Assembly: GCF_031624635.1 (NCBI RefSeq) | Contig: NZ_JAMQOQ010000005.1 | Location: 62,001-126,000, forward strand | Source: Halogeometricum sp. S3BR5-2 | Lineage (GTDB): Archaea; Halobacteriota; Halobacteria; Halobacteriales; Haloferacaceae | DNA: 64,000 nt | Direction of reading: 5' to 3' | Notes under the pieces: model-generated | Database searches by the model: none | What the model was told of the DNA's origin: nothing | The model's input: only the letters and a program-made list of their open reading frames with translations | Shown here: positions 27,262-35,351 of the stretch, piece by piece | Numbering within the stretch: the first letter of the stretch is position 1 | Layout of the letters: the number at the start of each line of letters is the position of its first letter | Translations under genes and position numbers: made by a program

Positions 27262-28728
27262 TCAGTTCCCGGTCCAGCGCAGGAGGAACAGCGTCCCCTC
27301 GAACAGCGTTATCATGGTCACCGCGATGATGATGGGCGCCATCCCCGTCGGGTCGGGACTGACGAAGAACGCCAGTCCGAGGAAGGAGGCCCAGAAGATG
27401 AGGCGGCGCTGGACCAACCACTCCCGCGTGACGAGGTTCATCATGATTGCGAGCATGATGAACAGCGGAATCTGGAAGATGACGGCGTTGTACCCCATCA
27501 GGATGAGGATGAGGTTGAACGTCTCCTTCAGGCCGAAGGCGACGACGGCCGTCCCGGTGGTGTAAGAGGTGAAGTACGCGAAGATGGCCGGGAGGACGAT
27601 GAAATGTGCGAAGGCGACGCCGACGAAGGCGAGGATGAGACTCGTCGGCACGGCGGCGAGGTAGTAGCGGCGCTCCCGGGGGAACAGACCGGGGCGCATG
27701 AACAGGTACGTCTGGTAGACGAACACCGGCAGACCGACGATGAGGCCGGCGAGACCGGCCACCTTCAGTTCGGTCAAGACGAGTTCGAGGGGGCCGTACA
27801 CCCGCGGCCGGCGGTCGACTATCTCCGGTGCGCCGGGGATGTGTCGGTTCCACAGGAAGTTGATGACGTCCGCCGAACTCACGAAGTTCAGGTTGAGCGC
27901 CGAGTTGGCCAGGTCGGCGCCGGGGTAGAGCAGGAGGGTGATGAGGCCGCCGACGAGGAACACCGCCGCGAGGCGGTTAACCATCTCCTCGATGTGCTCG
28001 GCCAGCGGCATCTCCTGGTCGGACTCCGGGCCGTCGCCGAACATCCCCTCGTCGACATCGTCGTCCGCGAAGTCGTTTCGGGACTGCCCGGGAGCGGTGG
28101 AGGCGGAGGCTGAGGCGGGGGCGCCGCCGTCGGTGTCGGCGACTGCTCCCTCCCCGACCGGTCCGTCGTCGGACACCTCCCGTCGCTCGGCCGCCTCGGT
28201 GTCGGGGTACTCGTGGCCCTCGGGCCAGAGGGGTTCGTCGGCGTCGTCGGAATCGTCGGAATCGGAGCCGTCGGCGCTGTCGGCGTCGGAGTCGTCGGAG
28301 GACGAGGTGGCATCCGTCTCCCGGTCCTCCTCCGGCGGCGGGACGAGTCCCTCGCGTTCGAGGTTCACGTCGTCCACCTCGTCCGGGTCGACCTCCGCGC
28401 CGGGGCGGCCGTCGGACGTCGCGGCGATGTCGGGGCCGTCGTTCGCGTTCCGGTCCTCGTCTTCGTCCTCGGAGTCGCCGTCGGTTCCGTCGGCTTCGTC
28501 CGCGTCCGCGTCCGCGGCGTCGGTGTCGGTACCGCTTCCGTCGGTCCCGTCCTCCCTCGCGTCCGCGTCGTTCTCGCCGGAGACGAAGCCGTCGCTCTCG
28601 GCGTCGTCCGCATCCCCGCCTCCGTCGGTCGGCGTCTGGGACGACTCGGTCTCGTCGGCGTCCGGGGTCGAATCGTCGGACTCGTCGGGGTCCGTCGGCG
28701 GACGCTCCGACTCCGAATCGTCGGCCAT
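27262..28728 (-). CDS. tatCo: Twin-arginine translocase TatC with long acidic N-terminus (TatCo)
   Basis: A 488-residue TatC. The six-helix TatC core occupies about residues 245-488 and opens with the conserved EMPLAEHIEEMVNR; FVYQTYLFMRPGLFPRERR and YNAVIFQIPL are typical. Before it lie some 235 residues made almost only of Asp, Glu, Ser, Thr and Gly, a disordered cytoplasmic tail. TatC binds twin-arginine signals, which matters because haloarchaea export most proteins by Tat. The promoter CCTATAAG lies ~30 nt upstream and faces tatCt. Confidence 0.92.
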   Translation of the reverse strand: MADDSESERPPTDPDESDDSTPDADETESSQTPTDGGGDADDAESDGFVSGENDADAREDGTDGSGTDTDAADADADEADGTDGDSEDEDEDRNANDGPDIAATSDGRPGAEVDPDEVDDVNLEREGLVPPPEEDRETDATSSSDDSDADSADGSDSDDSDDADEPLWPEGHEYPDTEAAERREVSDDGPVGEGAVADTDGGAPASASASTAPGQSRNDFADDDVDEGMFGDGPESDQEMPLAEHIEEMVNRLAAVFLVGGLITLLLYPGADLANSALNLNFVSSADVINFLWNRHIPGAPEIVDRRPRVYGPLELVLTELKVAGLAGLIVGLPVFVYQTYLFMRPGLFPRERRYYLAAVPTSLILAFVGVAFAHFIVLPAIFAYFTSYTTGTAVVAFGLKETFNLILILMGYNAVIFQIPLFIMLAIMMNLVTREWLVQRRLIFWASFLGLAFFVSPDPTGMAPIIIAVTMITLFEGTLFLLRWTGN

Positions 28729-28752
28729 TCACCAGAGATTCACTCGCCGGTT

Positions 28753-28760
28753 CTTATAGG
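28753..28760 (-). promoter_or_regulatory. TATA element of tatCo
   Basis: CCTATAAG on the minus strand ends 25 nt before the tatCo ATG at 28728. An AT-rich GAAAAAGATTGATAAC stretch on the plus strand at 28815-28830 takes the same position for tatCt, giving two back-to-back leaderless promoters in a 124-bp gap. Confidence 0.6.
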
Positions 28761-28852
28761 CCTTTCCGGATGGCCGCGCCGGCGGGACGCCGCGAGCGAC
28801 CGCGCCGACCGTATGAAAAAGATTGATAACCGCGAGTCGGCTTTCGTCGGGT

Positions 28853-31033
28853 ATGTCTAGCGCGTTGGACGGCGATACTCGCCGCGCACTCGACGAGGGT
28901 CGAGAGACCGCGGGGGCGATGCTCCGCGCGGCGCAGAAGGACCTCCAGAAGGTCTTTATCGTCTTTCTCGTCGGGTTCCTCGGTACGTTCTACGCGCTTC
29001 GGCTGTACGTCTGGGGCTTTCTGAAGGCCATCACGCGGCAGAACATGCAGCAGACCATCAGCGAGGAGGTGCAGATCATCGCTCAGACGCCGTTCGACGT
29101 GGTTCTCCTCCAAGCGAAAATCGGGATGGTGACCGGTCTCATCGTCGCCGCGCCCGTGTTCATCTACTTCTCGCGCGACGCCCTCAGAGAGCGCGGCTAC
29201 TGGCCGGAATCGCCCGTTCCGCGGTGGAAGCTCGCGCTCGTCGTCGGCGGGATGGTCGCGCTGTTCGCTCTCGGCGTCGCCTACGGCTACCTCTTCTTCT
29301 TCCCCATCACCTTCGCGTTCCTCGCGCAGAGCACCGTGAACATCGGCTTCGCGCCGACCTACTCCATCGTCAAGTGGGCGCAGTTCATGTTCCTGCTCAC
29401 CGTCTCGTTCGGGCTCGCGAGCCAACTACCGCTCGCGATGACGCTCCTGTCGTACACCGAAATCGTCCCCTACGAGACGTTCCGCGACCAGTGGCGCTAC
29501 GCCGTCGTCGCCATCTTCCTCGCCGGCGCGCTGTTCACGCCGCCGGAACCGTTCACGCAGATTCTGTGGGCGATTCCGGTGCTGACGCTGTACGGGTTCA
29601 GCCTGTACCTCTCGAAGGTGCTCGTCACGGCGCGGCGCGGGAGCGAGCGAATCGACGTGCGCGCCGGCGTCTCGAAGCGCTGGAACGTCGTCGCCGGCGC
29701 GGGCGTCCTCGGCGGCGCGGCCGTCTACCTGTTCTACACCGTCGGCGGTCCCGCGGCCGTCGACGGCGCACTCCGCCTCGCCGGGAGCGACTACCGCTTC
29801 CCCGCCCTCGACGGGATGCTCGGTCTGCCGGCGCAGAGCGCCCTCCTCCTCCTGGCGGTTCTCGGCGGCCTCGTCTTCCTCGTCCTCGGCGTCTGCTACG
29901 CCGTCTACAAGGACTTAGAGGAGTCGGTCGGACCGCTCGAACGCGGCGTCGGCGACCCCAGTAGCATCGACGTCCGCGAACTCGACACGGCCGGCGTCCG
30001 CGCCGCGCCGCCCGAGGCGTTCGCCGACCTGAGCGAGGAGGAGGCGATGGCGATAGCGGGCGACGCGCTCGACGAGGGCGACAACGAACGAGCGCAGGCC
30101 GTCCTCGACCGGTTCGACGAGGCCGAGGCGACGCGCGAGGCCGAAGAGCAGGGCGGAGAGGGGACCGACGACGAACCCGGCGAACTCGAAGACCGGGCGA
30201 CGCGCGCCGGCGGGACGCTGTTCGAGGGCCTCACCGACGGCGAGACGGACGAGGACGACATCGGCGGCTACTACAAGGACATCTCGTTCATCGTCGAGTC
30301 GCTCACCTCGAAGACGTTCTGGATCGTCGGCGTGTTCATGACGACGATGGCGCTGGCGTTCACGGCGCTGTACGTCGGCGGTCTGCGGGTCGTCTACGAG
30401 CAGTTCCTCAGCCGACTCCCCGCGCAGGTGACGCCCGACGAGGTGCTGAACGTCGTCGCCCTCCACCCGATGGAGGCGCTTCTGTTCATGGTGAAGTTCT
30501 CGGTGCTCGTCGGCGCCATCGTCACGCTCCCCCTCGTGGCGTTCTTCGCGTGGCCCGCCCTGCGCGAGCGAAACATCGTCCGCCGTCGCCGCCGCACGGT
30601 GTTCCTCTGGACGGGGTCGCTCGTCGGCGGCCTGCTCGGCGGGTTCGTCCTCGGCTACTTCTACGTCGCCCCCGCGGTCATCTCGTGGCTGGTCAACGAC
30701 GCGGTGCAGTCGAACATGATAATCTCCTACCGCATCACCGACTTCTTCTGGCTCATCTTCTTCACCACGGGCGGCATCGGCATCCTCGCCGACATCCCCA
30801 TCCTGCTGTTGCTGCTCAACGGGTCGGGCGTCTCCTATCAGTCGCTCCGCGGCCGCTGGCGGGAAGTGACCGTCGGCGTCCTCGCGTTCGCCGCGGTGTT
30901 CACGCCCGCCGGCATCCTGACGATGTTCCTCGTCACGATTCCGCTGATGGCCGCCTACGGCATCGGACTCGGCCTCCTGTTCGTCGTCACCTTCGGGGGG
31001 CGACGCAACCTCGCCCCCGCCCGGACGACCTGA
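28853..31033 (+). CDS. tatCt: Duplicated twin-arginine translocase TatC (TatCt)
   Basis: A 726-residue protein made of two TatC cores in tandem. The first covers about residues 25-260 (FPITFAFLAQSTV, YTEIVPYETFRDQWRY) and the second about 480-720 (VGGYYKDI... then FYVAPAVISWLVND, SYQSLRGRWREV). They are joined by extra hydrophobic helices and an acidic linker (about 360-470). This fused TatC is a known halophile-specific translocase component, essential in Haloferax as I recall. ATG at 28853. Confidence 0.93.
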   Translation: MSSALDGDTRRALDEGRETAGAMLRAAQKDLQKVFIVFLVGFLGTFYALRLYVWGFLKAITRQNMQQTISEEVQIIAQTPFDVVLLQAKIGMVTGLIVAAPVFIYFSRDALRERGYWPESPVPRWKLALVVGGMVALFALGVAYGYLFFFPITFAFLAQSTVNIGFAPTYSIVKWAQFMFLLTVSFGLASQLPLAMTLLSYTEIVPYETFRDQWRYAVVAIFLAGALFTPPEPFTQILWAIPVLTLYGFSLYLSKVLVTARRGSERIDVRAGVSKRWNVVAGAGVLGGAAVYLFYTVGGPAAVDGALRLAGSDYRFPALDGMLGLPAQSALLLLAVLGGLVFLVLGVCYAVYKDLEESVGPLERGVGDPSSIDVRELDTAGVRAAPPEAFADLSEEEAMAIAGDALDEGDNERAQAVLDRFDEAEATREAEEQGGEGTDDEPGELEDRATRAGGTLFEGLTDGETDEDDIGGYYKDISFIVESLTSKTFWIVGVFMTTMALAFTALYVGGLRVVYEQFLSRLPAQVTPDEVLNVVALHPMEALLFMVKFSVLVGAIVTLPLVAFFAWPALRERNIVRRRRRTVFLWTGSLVGGLLGGFVLGYFYVAPAVISWLVNDAVQSNMIISYRITDFFWLIFFTTGGIGILADIPILLLLLNGSGVSYQSLRGRWREVTVGVLAFAAVFTPAGILTMFLVTIPLMAAYGIGLGLLFVVTFGGRRNLAPARTT

Positions 31034-31203
31034 GGCGGCGGTGGGAAGGCGGCTCTACTGAAATCCTCCGCTGTTGATATTTTCCCGAGGCAGTGCCGAA
31101 CGGAGCGTGCGCATCGGTCGCTGATACGACACCGGCGCGAGAGAATCGCTCGGAACGGGGGAGCTACAAATCGTTCAGTGCACCTAAATTAGCATTCGGT
31201 CTC

Positions 31204-31222
31204 AAGTAACAGTTTGCTACTT
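31204..31222. repeat. Imperfect inverted repeat in AT-rich leader
   Basis: AAGTAAC and GCTACTT form a 7-bp stem with one mismatch around a 5-base loop. It lies in the AT-rich part of the long gap and could be an operator or an RNA hairpin. Confidence 0.35.
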
Positions 31223-31510
31223 AGTGACAACATTTACCCGTATCCGCCGTCGACGTTGAAATACGGAACCAGGACCGCACACTGTGCGTTTGCGCCCCAA
31301 TCATGAAGGGGCCGTCTGAACCGGGATACCCGGTCGAGCAGGCAGTCTCCTCGTTCTTCTCGCGTGGTCGTCACGCGGAGCCCACCACACGGCACACACG
31401 TTCCGCAACGCCGACCAGTCACACATGAGAGAAGCCACGCCCTCAGCCCGCGAGACGCGTTTCACATCTCGACTGTCAGAAACACCGTTTACTCGGCCCG
31501 TTCCTCCCTC

Positions 31511-31517
31511 GGAGGTG
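31511..31517 (+). promoter_or_regulatory. Shine-Dalgarno sequence of the HTH-10 gene
   Basis: GGAGGTG ends 8 nt before the ATG at 31526, a full ribosome binding site. Most genes in this window lack one, so it decides this start over in-frame upstream codons. Confidence 0.75.
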
Positions 31518-31525
31518 CGGGCCCG

Positions 31526-32203
31526 ATGAGCGTTGTCGTCGAGTTCGCGCTCCCCGCCGAGTCGTTCCCGTTCGGACGGTCGACCAGCGGAGACCCGAGC
31601 GTCCGGGTCCAACTCGAACGTCTCGTCCCGCTCAACAAGTCCCGCATTCCCTTCCTCTGGGCGACGGGCGAGGACTTAGAGCAGTTCGAACGGCATCTCC
31701 GCGAGAGCGAGGTGGTCAAGCGCGTCGAGGCAGTCACTCGAGTCGGCAACAGCGTCCTCTATCAGACGGAGTGGGACACGGACAAGGAGACGTTCCTGAA
31801 CGGGATCAGCGACCAGGACGGGGCGATAATGGAAGGCCACAGTAACTCCGAGTGGTCGTTCACCGTCCGCTTCCCGAACCACGCCGCCCTCACCGGATTT
31901 CACCAGTTCTATCAAGCGCACGACTACCCCGTTCGCATCGACCGAGTGTACTCCCCCGGCGAAGCTTCCCGAAGGGAGTACGGCTTCGGACTCACGCCCG
32001 AACAGCGCGATACGCTGATGATGGCCGTCGAAGACGGGTACTTCTCGGTTCCCCGGGGTACGACCCTCAGCGAGATTGCCGACGAGGTGGGCGTCACCAA
32101 ACAGGCGGCGTCCGAACGCGTCCGGCGCGGGACCGAGACGGTGCTTCGGAAGGCGCTGATTGGTCTGATTGCTGATGACTTTGAGCCGGCGGACGAAGCG
32201 TGA
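31526..32203 (+). CDS. HTH-10 (bacterio-opsin activator type) transcriptional regulator
   Basis: A 225-residue regulator. An N-terminal ligand/ACT-like region (about residues 1-150) is followed by the HTH-10 domain: LTPEQRDTLMMAVEDGYFSVPRG and the recognition segment TLSEIADEVGVTKQAASERVRRG. This haloarchaeal family includes the Bat activator. Codon choice is looser than in neighbouring core genes. The gene begins a small regulator group with the DUF7344-type and zinc-ribbon genes that follow. Confidence 0.9.
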   Translation: MSVVVEFALPAESFPFGRSTSGDPSVRVQLERLVPLNKSRIPFLWATGEDLEQFERHLRESEVVKRVEAVTRVGNSVLYQTEWDTDKETFLNGISDQDGAIMEGHSNSEWSFTVRFPNHAALTGFHQFYQAHDYPVRIDRVYSPGEASRREYGFGLTPEQRDTLMMAVEDGYFSVPRGTTLSEIADEVGVTKQAASERVRRGTETVLRKALIGLIADDFEPADEA

Positions 32204-32214
32204 TGCTCGATTGA

Positions 32215-32224
32215 CTTAAAGAAA
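32215..32224 (+). promoter_or_regulatory. TATA-like element before the DUF7344-type gene
   Basis: CTTAAAGAAA would place transcription start near 32243, inside the first of two inverted repeats and about 45 nt before the ATG at 32288. Confidence 0.45.
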
Positions 32225-32231
32225 CTTTCTA

Positions 32232-32255
32232 TGTCCGGCACGAAAACTCCGGACA
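32232..32255. repeat. Inverted repeat TGTCCGG-N10-CCGGACA, candidate operator
   Basis: A perfect 7-bp inverted repeat lies over the predicted transcription start of the DUF7344-type gene, just after the HTH-10 stop. The position suits an operator or the terminator of the HTH-10 gene; no T-tract follows. Confidence 0.5.
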
Positions 32256-32260
32256 GAACA

Positions 32261-32273
32261 TGTCAGCCTGACA
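32261..32273. repeat. Palindrome TGTCAG-C-CTGACA, candidate operator
   Basis: A perfect 6-bp inverted repeat with a single central base lies 6 bases after the first dyad and 15 bases before the ATG at 32288. Both dyads begin with TGTC and end in GACA, which suggests one regulator recognising both. Confidence 0.5.
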
Positions 32274-32287
32274 GTTGAATAGAAGGG

Positions 32288-32650
32288 ATGGACTACCTGG
32301 GGACGATGCGAACGAAAGAGCCCACCCCCGATTCGGCCTTCCAGTGCCTCGCCAACGAACGACGGCGGTGCGTCCTCGACTACTTTCGGAACAGCGACGG
32401 CGATACCGCGTCGTTCGGCGACCTCGTCGACCACGTGATCGAACGGGAGGGACCGTCGTCGACGCCGGACAGAGAACAGGTCGTCATCGACCTGTACCAC
32501 CGCCAGCTTCCCGTACTGGCCGACCACGGCGTCATCGACGTCGATGGCCGGGCCGAGCGGGTCCGGTACAACGGCGACGAGGAGATAGAGACCCTGTTGG
32601 GCCGCGGGCGCCGCGGGCCGAACGTCCCTGCGGGGACAGTGGACAACTGA
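32288..32650 (+). CDS. DUF7344-like winged-helix protein
   Basis: A 120-residue protein. DSAFQCLANERRRCVLDYFRNS followed by a helix and LYHRQLPVLADHGVIDVDG is the pattern of the haloarchaeal DUF7344 winged-helix family, small putative transcription factors. There is no sensor domain. An alternative ATG at 32306 would remove six residues. Two inverted repeats lie just upstream, so it may regulate itself or be regulated by the HTH-10 protein. Confidence 0.78.
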   Translation: MDYLGTMRTKEPTPDSAFQCLANERRRCVLDYFRNSDGDTASFGDLVDHVIEREGPSSTPDREQVVIDLYHRQLPVLADHGVIDVDGRAERVRYNGDEEIETLLGRGRRGPNVPAGTVDN

Positions 32651-32734
32651 TGCCCTGCCTCCAGCGTGCGGCGTCGCGTCTCGCTTGACGAACGCTACCG
32701 GCGATTGACCGCTCAACAGTCACCTCGTACAACA

Positions 32735-32950
32735 ATGTCAAAGACGACACCAGGATGGCCGGAACGGGATGGAATGGTACTCAGACACTGCTCGAACTGC
32801 GGGGGGGAACGAGAACACAAGATTTCGCTGACGATTACGGCGGCGATACGGCGGGACAACGTGAAGCCGGAAAACCAAAAGTGCGCCAGAACGCCCCATC
32901 GAGTCTACGAGTGCGCATACTGCGGTCACGCGCAACCCGAACGAGTGTAA
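32735..32950 (+). CDS. Small zinc-ribbon protein, DUF7835-like
   Basis: A 71-residue protein with two Cys-x2-Cys knuckles, Cys19/Cys22 (CSNCGGEREHKI) and Cys60/Cys63 (CAYCGH), plus Cys50, forming a probable zinc ribbon. It resembles a haloarchaeal family I recall as DUF7835; function unknown. Codon usage is less GC-biased than in core genes (AAACCAAAAGT segment). The ATG at 32735 follows AACA with no clear TATA box. Confidence 0.7.
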   Translation: MSKTTPGWPERDGMVLRHCSNCGGEREHKISLTITAAIRRDNVKPENQKCARTPHRVYECAYCGHAQPERV

Positions 32951-33211
32951 ACGGTTACACTGTCGCAGACGTTGGCACTACTGTTTCTCGGTTCGGTCCC
33001 ACTCAGCGGTTGGTTCGGCGCGGGTGAGATGAAACGAACGAACCCGCAGCGATGCATGCGTCCTCTCGATTCAGCACGCGGAATCTCTCGAGCGACGAGT
33101 GTTTCAACAGAGCCGATGGGGTGAAGATTCTCACAGTCCGCTCGGACGCCGATGTCGCCCCGCCGACAGACCATTGAAAAGCCGTAAATATGCGCCTGAG
33201 AATCCACGAGT

Positions 33212-33385
33212 ATGTCCAAGATAAGCGTCGAGATACCCGACGAACTGCTGGCGGACTTAGACGAACACGTGGGCGACGACAAGAAGTTCGTCAACCGCAG
33301 CGACGCCATCCGCGCGTCGGTCCGCAAGACCCTCGACTTGCTCGACGAGATAGACGCCCGTCACGACCGGATAGACGATGAGTGA
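33212..33385 (+). CDS. Ribbon-helix-helix (CopG/MetJ-type) regulator
   Basis: A 57-residue RHH protein. The N-terminal strand KISVEIPDELLADLD is followed by a helix-turn-helix pair (NRSDAIRASVRKTLDLLDE), typical of CopG-like repressors that bind DNA as dimers. GTAAATATG lies about 25 nt before the ATG, a leaderless start. The gene overlaps the downstream transporter by 8 nt (ATGAGTGA), so the two are translationally coupled and the RHH protein may control that transporter. Confidence 0.87.
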   Translation: MSKISVEIPDELLADLDEHVGDDKKFVNRSDAIRASVRKTLDLLDEIDARHDRIDDE

Positions 33386-34097
33386 GCGGGGGTTCGAAAC
33401 CGGACAGGTCGTCCTCCTCGCCCTGTTCGTCACCGCCCTGACGACGGCGCAACTCACGGCGTCGAAACTGCTCGCCGTGCCCGTCCCCGACGCTATCGGG
33501 ACGCTCCCCGTCGTCGGCGCGACGGTGCTCATGCCCGGCGCGGCCGTCGCGTACGCGCTGACTTTCTTCGCCTCGGACTGCTACTCGGAACTGTACGGCC
33601 GGCGGCCGACGCAGGTGATGGTCAACGTCGGTTTCGCGATGAACTTCGTCCTCCTCGCCCTGGTGTGGGTCACCATCCTCCTGCCCGCCGCCGACCCCGA
33701 GTTCGCCGGGCAGTTCCGAACCGTCCTCGCCTCGGGGACGAACGTCGTCGCCGGGAGCCTCCTCGCGTACCTCGTGAGCCAGAACTGGGACGTGGTCGTC
33801 TTCCACCGCATCCGCGCGGCGACCGGTCGGGACCACCTGTGGCTTCGGAACGTCGCCTCGACGGCGAGCAGTCAGGCCATCGACACGGTCCTCTTCGTCC
33901 TCGTAGCTTTCTCCGTCGCGCCGCGGGTGCTCGGTATCGGCGACGCCCTCCCGTGGAGCGCCCTCCTGTCGCTCATGGTCGGCCAGTACCTCCTGAAACT
34001 GCTCATCGCCGTCGTCGACACGCCGTTCGTCTACGGCGTCGTCGCCGCCCTCGGCGGCGGCCGCCCCGACGAGCGTGACCCCTGGGCGCTGGAGTAA
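33378..34097 (+). CDS. Queuosine/archaeosine precursor transporter (VUT/YhhQ family)
   Basis: A 239-residue membrane protein with about six helices of the VUT/YhhQ (DUF165) family. Family marks include ASKLLAVP, FFASDCYSELYGRRPTQVMV and SQNWDVVVFHRIR. Relatives import queuosine precursors such as preQ0 or queuine; in Archaea, preQ0 is the precursor of archaeosine in tRNA. The 8-nt overlap with the RHH gene ties it to that regulator. Confidence 0.9.
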   Translation: MSERGFETGQVVLLALFVTALTTAQLTASKLLAVPVPDAIGTLPVVGATVLMPGAAVAYALTFFASDCYSELYGRRPTQVMVNVGFAMNFVLLALVWVTILLPAADPEFAGQFRTVLASGTNVVAGSLLAYLVSQNWDVVVFHRIRAATGRDHLWLRNVASTASSQAIDTVLFVLVAFSVAPRVLGIGDALPWSALLSLMVGQYLLKLLIAVVDTPFVYGVVAALGGGRPDERDPWALE

Positions 34098-34162
34098 CAC
34101 GGATTCTGACCGGTCAGCGGGGAAGCTAACTATCTTATGCAGGACGGTATCGTACGGCATAC

Positions 34163-34345
34163 ATGGCCGTAGAGCGACGCGTTCGCCTGACAGAGGGGGA
34201 CACGATGGAGAACGGGCTTCGGTGCCCGGAGTGCGGAACGTACACGACCATCTCGGACATCATCGCGACGGGGCAGTGCCGGCGGGGCGGCGGGCGAGGG
34301 GAGTGCGATGTCCGACTTCACGTCGACGTGGTCGTCGAGGGGTGA
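34163..34345 (+). CDS. Small Cys-rich protein, unknown
   Basis: A 60-residue protein with Cys21-x2-Cys24 (CPECGTYTT), Cys39 and Cys48, a likely treble-clef or ribbon zinc site. No family is recognised with confidence. CTTATGC lies about 25 nt before the ATG at 34163; a later ATG at 34205 is also possible. Confidence 0.6.
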   Translation: MAVERRVRLTEGDTMENGLRCPECGTYTTISDIIATGQCRRGGGRGECDVRLHVDVVVEG

Positions 34346-34427
34346 CGGGCGGGGAGAGCGTCGGAAGGCGAGAAGCGACGAGCGACGAACGAGGAGCGGA
34401 CGGCGGCGGCGACGTCCGTCGGCGCGC

Positions 34428-35201
34428 CTACTCGTCGACGACTTCGGCGAACCCGAAGTTCGGCTTCAGGTCGGTGACGCGGACCCGAACCTCGTCGCCG
34501 GCCTCGGTGTCGGGGACGAACAGCGTGTAGCCGTCGACCTTGGCGATGCCGTCGCCCTCGCTGCCCACGTCGTCGACGACGACGTCCAGTTCCTCCCCCT
34601 CGGAGACGGGCGCAGTGATGCGGTGTTTGCCCACGAGGTACTGCTCGGAGGACTCGTCGCGCGAGGCGTCCGGGCGGACCGAGCGGACGTACTGGAACTC
34701 TTTCTCCATATCGGCGCGAAAGTCCGCGAGGTCCTGTCCGTCGAACACCTTCACGGCGAAGTCGCCGCCGGCGGGCAGGAGGTCCAGTGCCACCTCGAAC
34801 GCCTGTCGGGCGAGGTGGATAGAGCGGGCGTGGTCCAGCGAGTACTCGCCGGTCATGTTCGGTGCCATGTCCGAGATGACCACGTCCGCTCCCTCCGCGC
34901 CGATTCGCTCGCGGAGTCGCTCCTTCGTCCCCTCCTCGGTCATGTCGCCCTTGATGGTCTCGACGTTCTCGGCGTCGAGGTCGCGGATGCGCTGGAAGTC
35001 GACGCCGACGACGGTGCCGCGGTCCCCGACGGCCTCCGCGGCGACCTGAAGCCACCCGCCGGGGGCGGCCCCGAGGTCGACGACGGTGTTGCCGGGGCCG
35101 AACAGCCCCGTCTCCTCGTCCAACTGCTGCAGTTTGTACGCCGAGCGGGTGCGGTACCCCTCCTGTTTCGCCTTGTTGTAGTAGTGGTCCTTTCGGGCCA
35201 T
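34428..35201 (-). CDS. rlmE: 23S rRNA (uridine-2'-O)-methyltransferase RlmE with TRAM domain
   Basis: A 257-residue RrmJ/RlmE enzyme that 2'-O-methylates a uridine in the ribosomal A-loop. The SAM site is VVDLGAAPGGWLQVA. The K-D-K-E tetrad is visible as the N-terminal lysine (RSAYKLQQL), the aspartate in SDMAPN, the lysine in VKVFDG and the glutamate in SSEQYLV. A TRAM RNA-binding domain (about residues 195-257) is fused at the C-terminus, as is usual in haloarchaea but not in bacteria. Confidence 0.95.
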   Translation of the reverse strand: MARKDHYYNKAKQEGYRTRSAYKLQQLDEETGLFGPGNTVVDLGAAPGGWLQVAAEAVGDRGTVVGVDFQRIRDLDAENVETIKGDMTEEGTKERLRERIGAEGADVVISDMAPNMTGEYSLDHARSIHLARQAFEVALDLLPAGGDFAVKVFDGQDLADFRADMEKEFQYVRSVRPDASRDESSEQYLVGKHRITAPVSEGEELDVVVDDVGSEGDGIAKVDGYTLFVPDTEAGDEVRVRVTDLKPNFGFAEVVDE

Positions 35202-35351
35202 GGTCGGTTGCCTGCTCTACTCGGTTCAGACGGATAGGGATAGCGGGACGGAACGCGCGTGCGACGCGATTTCACGCGTTCTCGCGTTCACGCTCCGCGT
35301 CGCTCCGCCGGCCGCGGGGATTCGACCGATGCCGACGGCGAGGCGCCGGCG

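Larger units (their letters stand above)
31034..31525. other. Long non-coding stretch upstream of the HTH-10 regulator
   Basis: No credible gene was found on either strand in these 492 bases. Part of it (about 31165-31260) is clearly AT-richer than the rest of the window and contains an imperfect stem-loop at 31204-31222. The right end holds the promoter (GTTTACTC, 31487-31494) and ribosome binding site of the HTH-10 gene. It may mark the edge of an acquired segment or hold an untranslated RNA. Confidence 0.5.

Noticed and set aside
28078-28700. Simple-sequence-like repeats of TCGTCGGA type
   Set aside because: They are codons for Asp and Ser in the acidic tail of TatCo, not an independent DNA repeat.
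32951-33211. Possible gene between the zinc ribbon and the RHH gene
   Set aside because: Short open frames only, no ribosome binding site and no homology; the region ends in the RHH promoter.
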